From contig JAADGJ010000060.1 of assembly GCA_013152435.1 (NCBI GenBank), positions 1 to 62,851 on the forward strand: 62,851 bases of DNA. The letters run 5' to 3'. The DNA comes from Chloroflexota bacterium (lineage in GTDB: Bacteria; Chloroflexota; Anaerolineae; DUEN01). Position numbers and translations under genes: made by a program. How positions within the stretch are numbered: the stretch's first letter is position 1; each line of letters opens with the position of its first letter. Shown here piece after piece: positions 57,792 to 62,851 of this stretch. The notes under the pieces were generated by a model that was not told the origin of the DNA, did not search any database, and saw nothing but the letters and a program-made list of their open reading frames with translations.

Positions 57792-58228
57792 CCTCCACCT
57801 CCAGCCGCCTCTTCCGGCAGATCCGAGCGCGCGATGATCTGTGTGTGAATGGGCAGCTTATGAGAGGCGAGACGCAACGCCTCCCGGGCCACGGCCTCCG
57901 GAACACCGGCGATCTCGAAGATGACCCGGCCCGGCTTGACGACCGCCACCCAGTGGTCCACGTTCCCCTTCCCGCTCCCCATACGGGTCTCCGCCGGCTT
58001 CTTCGTCACCGGCTTGTCCGGGAAGACGCGGATCCACACCTTGCCGCCGCGCCGCACGTGGCGCACGATCGCTCGACGTGCGGCCTCGATCTGCCGGCTG
58101 GTCATCCAGCACGGCTCCAGGGCCTGCAACCCATAATCCCCAAAGGACACCCGGTTTCCCCGGCTGGCCATCCCTTTCATCCGGCCCCGATGGGCCTTGC
58201 GATATTTCACCCGCTTTGGCATCAACAT
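57788..58228 (-). CDS. rplP: Ribosomal protein L16
   Basis: A 146-residue protein: [40 protein letters not shown] and [20 protein letters not shown]. It helps position the A-site tRNA. AAGGAG 10 nt upstream supports ATG 58228. Confidence 0.97.
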   Translation of the reverse strand: MLMPKRVKYRKAHRGRMKGMASRGNRVSFGDYGLQALEPCWMTSRQIEAARRAIVRHVRRGGKVWIRVFPDKPVTKKPAETRMGSGKGNVDHWVAVVKPGRVIFEIAGVPEAVAREALRLASHKLPIHTQIIARSDLPEEAAGGGG

Positions 58229-58284
58229 CGTCGCTCAACTCCTTCAACACGCACCCGGCCAATCACGACACCCCGCCGGCGACG

Positions 58285-58935
58285 TTACGCTTGGGCCTCC
58301 TGGCGCTCGGGCAACACATCACCGCGATAGATCCACACCTTGATGCCGATCCGGCCGAACGTGGTCAACGCCTCCGCCTGCGCGTAATCGATGTCCGCCC
58401 GCAACGTGTGCCGCGGCACGCGGCCCTCACGCACCGTCTCCGAGCGAGCCATCTCCGCGCCCGCCAGCCGGCCGCTGCACGTGATCATGATCCCCTTGGC
58501 GCCAGCCCGCATGGCACGCGACACGGCCTGCTTCATCGCCCGCCGATAGGAGACGCGCCGCTCCAATTGGGAGGCCAGATCCTCAGCCACCAGGTACGCC
58601 TCCAGCTCCGGGCGCTCGATCTCGATGACGTCGATCTTGATCTTCTTGTTCGTCAACGCCTCCAGCTTGGAGCGCAACGCGTTCACGTGTTGCCCCTTGC
58701 GGCCGATGATGATGCCCGGCTTGGAGGTGTGGATCATCACGTGCACCGCGCCCGGGAAGCGTTCGATCTCGATCTGCGAGATCCCCGCCTGCCCCATCTC
58801 CGAGCGGATCATCTCCCGGATCTTGCGATCCTCCTCCAGGAGATCCGCGTACTGACGCCCCTCCGCGTACCAGCGGGTTCGCCAATCCTTGATGATGCCC
58901 AAACGAAAGCCGATGGGATGTACTTTGCGTCCCAA
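58285..58935 (-). CDS. rpsC: Ribosomal protein S3
   Basis: A 216-residue protein. The true start is the TTG at 58935 (AAGGAGG 5 nt upstream), giving [20 protein letters not shown]. The KH domain ([20 protein letters not shown]) and C-terminal [20 protein letters not shown] are as expected. ATG-only calling would add about 41 false residues. Confidence 0.96.
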   Translation of the reverse strand: MGRKVHPIGFRLGIIKDWRTRWYAEGRQYADLLEEDRKIREMIRSEMGQAGISQIEIERFPGAVHVMIHTSKPGIIIGRKGQHVNALRSKLEALTNKKIKIDVIEIERPELEAYLVAEDLASQLERRVSYRRAMKQAVSRAMRAGAKGIMITCSGRLAGAEMARSETVREGRVPRHTLRADIDYAQAEALTTFGRIGIKVWIYRGDVLPERQEAQA

Positions 58936-58964
58936 AGTTTCCTCCTTACGCCCACATCGCCCAG

Positions 58965-59312
58965 CTAGGCCGGTTCCTCTTCCCGTAACACCACGGTAAT
59001 GTGAGACGCCCGGCGAAGGATCGGCTTGAAGCGGCCGCGAGCGCCAAAGCGCCGCCACCGACGTGTCGGAGCCTGATCGGCCGTGATCTTCGCGATCACC
59101 AAATCCTCACGGGCCAGGCCGAAGTTCTCCTCCGCGTTCGCGATCGCCGAGGCGATGGTCTTCGCCACCGGCTTGGCGGCCGCCTGCGGCATGAACTGCA
59201 ACATCACCAGCGCCTCTTCGGCCCGCTTCCCTCGCACCTGATCGATCACCCTCCGCACCTTCTGCGGAGAGATACCGACGTATTTATAAACAGCTCGCAC
59301 TTCCTCTGCCAT
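58965..59312 (-). CDS. rplV: Ribosomal protein L22
   Basis: A 115-residue protein: [40 protein letters not shown] and [20 protein letters not shown]. Its loop lines the exit tunnel. Confidence 0.97.
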   Translation of the reverse strand: MAEEVRAVYKYVGISPQKVRRVIDQVRGKRAEEALVMLQFMPQAAAKPVAKTIASAIANAEENFGLAREDLVIAKITADQAPTRRWRRFGARGRFKPILRRASHITVVLREEEPA

Positions 59313-59379
59313 CGATCCCGTCCTCGTCTACCTTACCGCAGAGCTTCCATGACCCCGCCGCGCCCACTCTCATGGCCGA

Positions 59380-59664
59380 TCAACGGCGAGCCCGAGTCCC
59401 CTTCTCCTTCACGATGTGACCACGGAACGTCCGGGTCGGCGCGAACTCGCCCAGCTTATGCCCCACCATGTCCTCCGTGATGTAGATGGGAACATGGCGT
59501 CGGCCATCATGCACCGCGATGGTGTGCCCCACCATCTGCGGGAAGACCGTGGACGCACGCGACCAGGTCTTGATCACCCGGCGCTCGCCGGTTCGATTCA
59601 TCTCCTCGATCTTACGCAGCAGCTTCGGATCGACATACGGTCCCTTCTTCAGCGACCGAGACAC
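59380..59664 (-). CDS. rpsS: Ribosomal protein S19
   Basis: A 94-residue protein: [20 protein letters not shown] and [20 protein letters not shown] with [14 protein letters not shown]. Normal length. Confidence 0.97.
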   Translation of the reverse strand: MSRSLKKGPYVDPKLLRKIEEMNRTGERRVIKTWSRASTVFPQMVGHTIAVHDGRRHVPIYITEDMVGHKLGEFAPTRTFRGHIVKEKGTRARR

Positions 59665-59690
59665 GCCTCACCTCCCAATCCAAACCCGAC

Positions 59691-60527
59691 TTATCGCCGT
59701 CGCGCGGTACGCCGCCGCACGATGTACTTGTCCGTCGCCTTGTTGCGCCGCGTCTTGTACCCCAGCGTGGGCTTCCCCCACGGCGTCTTGGGTCCGGGCA
59801 ACCCGATGGGCGCCTTCCCCTCACCACCGCCGTGCGGGTGATCCCGCGGCGTCATCGCCGAACCACGGACCTCCGGGCGCCATCCCAACCAGCGCTTGCG
59901 CCCGGCCTTGCCCAATTTGATGTTGGCGTGATCGACGTTGCTCACCTGGCCGATCGTGGCCATGCAGCGGACGTGGATGCGACGCACCTCGCCGCTGGGC
60001 AGGCGGATCTGGGCGTAGTTGCCCTCTTTGGCGAGCAACTGGGCTCCTGTGCCCGCCGCCCGCACGAGCTGTCCGCCGCGCCCCGGGTACAGCTCGATGT
60101 TATGGATCACCGTACCCAACGGGATGTTCGCCAGCGGCAGCGCGTTGCCCGGCCGGATCTCGGCGTCGGGGCCGGACATGATCGTATCCCCCACACGCAG
60201 CTCCTGCGGCGCCAGGATGTATCGCTTCTCCCCGTCCGCATAGACGATCAGCGCGATCCGCGCCGTGCGGTTGGGATCGTATTCGATGGAATCCACCCGG
60301 CCGGGGATGCCAAACTTGTTGCGCTTGAAATCGATGATCCGATAGCGCCGCTTGTGGCCCCCTCCCCGATGGCGCACGGTGATCTTGCCACGCATGTTCC
60401 GCCCGGCATGCTTCTTCAAAGGCACCACCAGGGATCGTTCCGGCTTCGTGCGCGTGATCTCCTCGAAGGTGGAGACCGTCATGCCACGTCGCCCGGGCGA
60501 TGTCGGCTTATAAACCTTGATCGGCAT
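59691..60527 (-). CDS. rplB: Ribosomal protein L2
   Basis: A 278-residue protein near the peptidyl-transferase centre: [20 protein letters not shown] and the conserved [20 protein letters not shown] with the key His. [20 protein letters not shown] starts it. Confidence 0.98.
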   Translation of the reverse strand: MPIKVYKPTSPGRRGMTVSTFEEITRTKPERSLVVPLKKHAGRNMRGKITVRHRGGGHKRRYRIIDFKRNKFGIPGRVDSIEYDPNRTARIALIVYADGEKRYILAPQELRVGDTIMSGPDAEIRPGNALPLANIPLGTVIHNIELYPGRGGQLVRAAGTGAQLLAKEGNYAQIRLPSGEVRRIHVRCMATIGQVSNVDHANIKLGKAGRKRWLGWRPEVRGSAMTPRDHPHGGGEGKAPIGLPGPKTPWGKPTLGYKTRRNKATDKYIVRRRTARRR

Positions 60528-60638
60528 ACCCTACACTCCCTTTTGCAAGCTCCTCACCTCTATCCACCTGAACCCAAGCCGATAGCGATGAGAGGACGGG
60601 CGATACCGCTTGCGTTTCGCCGCCCGTCCCAATCGGCG

Positions 60639-60929
60639 TTAGACGCCCTCAAAGAACTGAATGGTATCACCAGGAGCCAGCGTGACGATGGCCTTCTTCC
60701 ACATGGGGCGCTTGGTCACCAGCCGGCGCCCGTAGCGCCTCATCTTGGCCGGCATGCGCATGATCCGCACCTTCTCCACCCGAACGCCGAAGGCCGTCTC
60801 CACCGCCTCCTTCACCTGATGCTTGTTGGCACGGATATCCACCTCAAAGGCGTACTGGTTCACCGGCTCCAACAGATCCGTCGACTTCTCCGTCACGATG
60901 GGTCGCTTCAAAACCTGATACACATGCAT
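60639..60929 (-). CDS. rplW: Ribosomal protein L23
   Basis: A 96-residue protein: VLKRPIVTEKSTDLLEPVNQ and NKHQVKEAVETAFGVRVEKV. It is the docking site for trigger factor and SRP at the tunnel exit. Confidence 0.97.
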   Translation of the reverse strand: MHVYQVLKRPIVTEKSTDLLEPVNQYAFEVDIRANKHQVKEAVETAFGVRVEKVRIMRMPAKMRRYGRRLVTKRPMWKKAIVTLAPGDTIQFFEGV

Positions 60930-60952
60930 ATCCGCTTACCTCCAGCACGCCA

Positions 60953-61597
60953 TCACGCCGCTTCCGTCGCCTTATCCACGCTCAGGAACCGCCGGATCTC
61001 CTCCAGCGCATCCAACGGCAGGATGAGATAGTCATATCCCAGGATGTCCCGCACGTTCAAATATCCGGCGCGCAGGGTCCGCACATCCGGCAGGTTACGG
61101 GCGGATAGCTCCACGTTCGGGTTCGCCTCCGCCAGCAGGATCAACGCGCTGCCATCCACCTCCAGAGCATCCAACACGCCCAACATGGCCTTGGTGCGCG
61201 GCGTGTCCAGCTGCAGGCTATCCAGCACGATGATCCGCTCCTCCGCCGCCTTCACGGACAGGGCCGAACGCAGTGCCAGGCGGCGCATCTTGCGCGGCAT
61301 CCGCTTGGTGTACTTTCGGGGATGCGGGCCGTGAGCCACGCCACCACCGACGAAGATGGGGGCGTTGCGGCTGCCGTGTCGGGCCCGGCCGGTTCCCTTC
61401 TGCCGATACCACTTGGCTTTGGTCCGGTTGACCTCGCCGCGAGACTTCGTGTCATGTGTGCCCAAGCGCGCATTTGCCAGCTGCCGCACCAGAGCCTGAT
61501 GCATCACGGCCTGGTTGATCGGGGCTGCGAAGATATCATCGGGCAGCTCCGCCTGCCCTACGACCTCGCCTGCAATGTTACGCAAAGGTACCTGCAT
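60953..61597 (-). CDS. rplD: Ribosomal protein L4
   Basis: A 214-residue protein starting [20 protein letters not shown], with [20 protein letters not shown] and [20 protein letters not shown]. Start 61597 follows a GGAGTGGGGAG stretch; the longer frame upstream overlaps rplC. Confidence 0.96.
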   Translation of the reverse strand: MQVPLRNIAGEVVGQAELPDDIFAAPINQAVMHQALVRQLANARLGTHDTKSRGEVNRTKAKWYRQKGTGRARHGSRNAPIFVGGGVAHGPHPRKYTKRMPRKMRRLALRSALSVKAAEERIIVLDSLQLDTPRTKAMLGVLDALEVDGSALILLAEANPNVELSARNLPDVRTLRAGYLNVRDILGYDYLILPLDALEEIRRFLSVDKATEAA

Positions 61598-61607
61598 CTC
61601 CCCACTC

Positions 61608-62258
61608 CTAGCCCTGTTGCTGTTGCTTCTTGCGCGCTGTGCGAATGATGACCAACCCGTTCTTCGGCCCCGGGACCGCGCCACGCACGGCGATCAGGTT
61701 CCGCTCGGGGTACACCTGCACCACCCGCAGGTTCTGCACCGTCACCCGGTGGTTCCCCATGCGGCCCGCCATACGCGTCCCCTTGTAAACCCGGCCGGGC
61801 GTGGTCCCCGAGCCGATCGACCCCGGCGCCCGGTGTCGGTCCGACTGACCGTGGGTCTTCGGGCCACCGCCAAAGCCGTGGCGCTTGACGCCGCCCTGGA
61901 AGCCACGCCCCTTGGACATGCCCGTCACATCCACGTACTCACCCGGCTCGAAGATCTCCACCGTGATCTGCTGCCCCTCGTTATACTGAGAGAGCTCCTC
62001 CTCGCTGATCCGAATCTCCCGCAGATACCGCAAGGGTGGAAGATCTCGCTTGCGCAAATGTCCCAGCTGTCCACGGGTGAGGCGCTTCGGCTTGACCTCG
62101 CCCCAGCCCAGCTGGATGGCGCTATACCCATCGCGCTCCGGCGTGCGCACCTGAGTGACAAAACAAGGCCCAGCCTCAATGATGGTCACAGGCGTCACCG
62201 TGCCCGACTCATCAAAGATCTGGGTCATGCCTAGTTTTCTACCAAGGATGCCCTTCAT
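61608..62258 (-). CDS. rplC: Ribosomal protein L3
   Basis: A 216-residue protein starting [20 protein letters not shown], with [20 protein letters not shown] and [25 protein letters not shown] precedes ATG 62258. It initiates 23S rRNA assembly. Confidence 0.97.
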   Translation of the reverse strand: MKGILGRKLGMTQIFDESGTVTPVTIIEAGPCFVTQVRTPERDGYSAIQLGWGEVKPKRLTRGQLGHLRKRDLPPLRYLREIRISEEELSQYNEGQQITVEIFEPGEYVDVTGMSKGRGFQGGVKRHGFGGGPKTHGQSDRHRAPGSIGSGTTPGRVYKGTRMAGRMGNHRVTVQNLRVVQVYPERNLIAVRGAVPGPKNGLVIIRTARKKQQQQG

Positions 62259-62375
62259 ACAGACCTCCACTCGGGACTGCCAGCCTGGGCAACGGCCGCA
62301 CCATCCCCCTTTGGAGCCACCCGCCCAGCGGGTGTTGCCTCCTCTTGTCTCACCGCTCGCGCCGGTGAGGGATCA

Positions 62376-62684
62376 TCACACCTTGATCTCGATATCCACC
62401 CCGGCCGGCAGGTTCAGACGAGTCAAGTTATCGATGGTTTTGGCTCCAGGATCCACGATCTCGATCAGACGCTTGTGCGTCCGAATCTCGAACTGTTCAC
62501 GAGAGTCCTTATCAATGAACGGAGAGCGCATAACCGTGAAACGCTCGATCCTCGTTGGCAGCGGGATTGGGCCCACGACAGCAGCGCCGGTGCGCTCAGC
62601 TGTCTCCACAATCTCTCGCACAGACCTATCCAAAATCCGGTGATCATACGCCTTCAGCTTGATGCGAATGCGCTGCTTGGCCAT
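62376..62684 (-). CDS. rpsJ: Ribosomal protein S10 (NusE)
   Basis: A 102-residue protein: [40 protein letters not shown] and [19 protein letters not shown]. It also takes part in antitermination complexes as NusE. First gene of the S10 run after tuf. Confidence 0.97.
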   Translation of the reverse strand: MAKQRIRIKLKAYDHRILDRSVREIVETAERTGAAVVGPIPLPTRIERFTVMRSPFIDKDSREQFEIRTHKRLIEIVDPGAKTIDNLTRLNLPAGVDIEIKV

Positions 62685-62709
62685 ACCGCCTCCACCCTCC
62701 GGGAGCCTA

Positions 62710-62731
62710 GGGGGCGGGCCTACCCGCCCCC
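62710..62731. terminator. Hairpin between tuf and rpsJ
   Basis: GGGGGCGGG and CCCGCCCCC form a perfect 9-bp stem with a 4-nt loop. No T-tract follows, so it may attenuate rather than end transcription. Confidence 0.5.
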
Positions 62732-62759
62732 GTAGCGTTCATTGTCCTATGCTTACTCG

Positions 62760-62851
62760 TTACTCGATGATCTCGGTGATGACGCCAGCACCTACCGTCC
62801 GACCACCCTCTCGAATGGCGAACCGACTCCCCGCCTCCAACGCCACCGGCA
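62760..62851 (-). CDS. tuf: Elongation factor Tu, C-terminal end
   Basis: Only the last 30 residues are visible, cut by the window end: SRFAIREGGRTVGAGVITEI followed by IE and TAA. This is the conserved end of EF-Tu domain 3. It is immediately upstream of rpsJ, the usual str-S10 join. Confidence 0.95.
   Translation of the reverse strand, partial: PVALEAGSRFAIREGGRTVGAGVITEIIE

Overview
The window is about 63 kb of one GC-rich bacterial chromosome, most likely Chloroflexota (Anaerolineae- or Caldilineae-like). Pointers are the Thr-Pro-rich linker with FxLYD-type domains at 36881-37762, zinc-binding S4, S14 and L36, and the gene families present. This is inference from protein style, not from a phylogeny. 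It consists of host DNA on both sides of a complete-looking temperate siphovirus prophage.

Left host segment (1-7000): the end of a sugar-uronate cluster on the minus strand (SDR oxidoreductase, GH88 unsaturated glucuronyl hydrolase, GntR/FCD regulator), then greA, lysS and a GH57 glycosidase on the plus strand. A tRNA-Gly(CCC) gene follows, with a near-perfect promoter that overlaps the GH57 stop codon.

Prophage (7001-40940, about 33.9 kb between equivalent points): flanked by a 79-bp perfect direct repeat holding a full-length tRNA-Gly at each end. The tyrosine integrase lies next to the left repeat. A divergent switch (Cro-like gene on minus, XRE repressor on plus) sits at 35.9-36.8 kb. 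A strong leftward promoter drives a 27-kb one-directional operon: small zinc-ribbon and coiled-coil early genes, a Rad52-like annealing protein, a replisome organiser and helicase loader, an MT-A70 methyltransferase, terminase, portal, MuF protein, scaffold, capsid, head-tail connectors, two tail-tube paralogues, tail chaperones with a probable +1 frameshift site, a 1660-residue tape measure, a tail tip/fibre, and a terminal LuxR-HTH plus secreted dockerin-like gene. The order is SPP1-like, without a recognisable prohead protease or endolysin. Rightward of the repressor is a lower-GC cargo region: an FxLYD lipoprotein-like anchor protein, a DUF3467 / unknown / HEPN operon, a DUF4236-YccF membrane protein and a GIY-YIG-like protein.

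Right host segment (40955-62851): a tRNA terminator, trmO, an nfeD-slipin membrane pair, a MogA/MoaB protein, then a long minus-strand ribosomal run in transcription order from tuf (cut by the window end) through the S10, spc and alpha clusters to truA, rplM and rpsI. The cluster includes secY, adk, map and rpoA but no infA at its usual place.

The most unusual features are: (1) intrinsic-terminator hairpins that end only 2-25 nt before start codons at five prophage positions, leaving no room for a promoter and so pointing to regulated read-through; (2) a UCC-UGA-U junction between the two tail-chaperone frames; (3) a degenerate octamer-repeat family scattered between and inside structural genes; (4) an iteron-like cluster inside the replication gene; and (5) the HEPN cargo operon.
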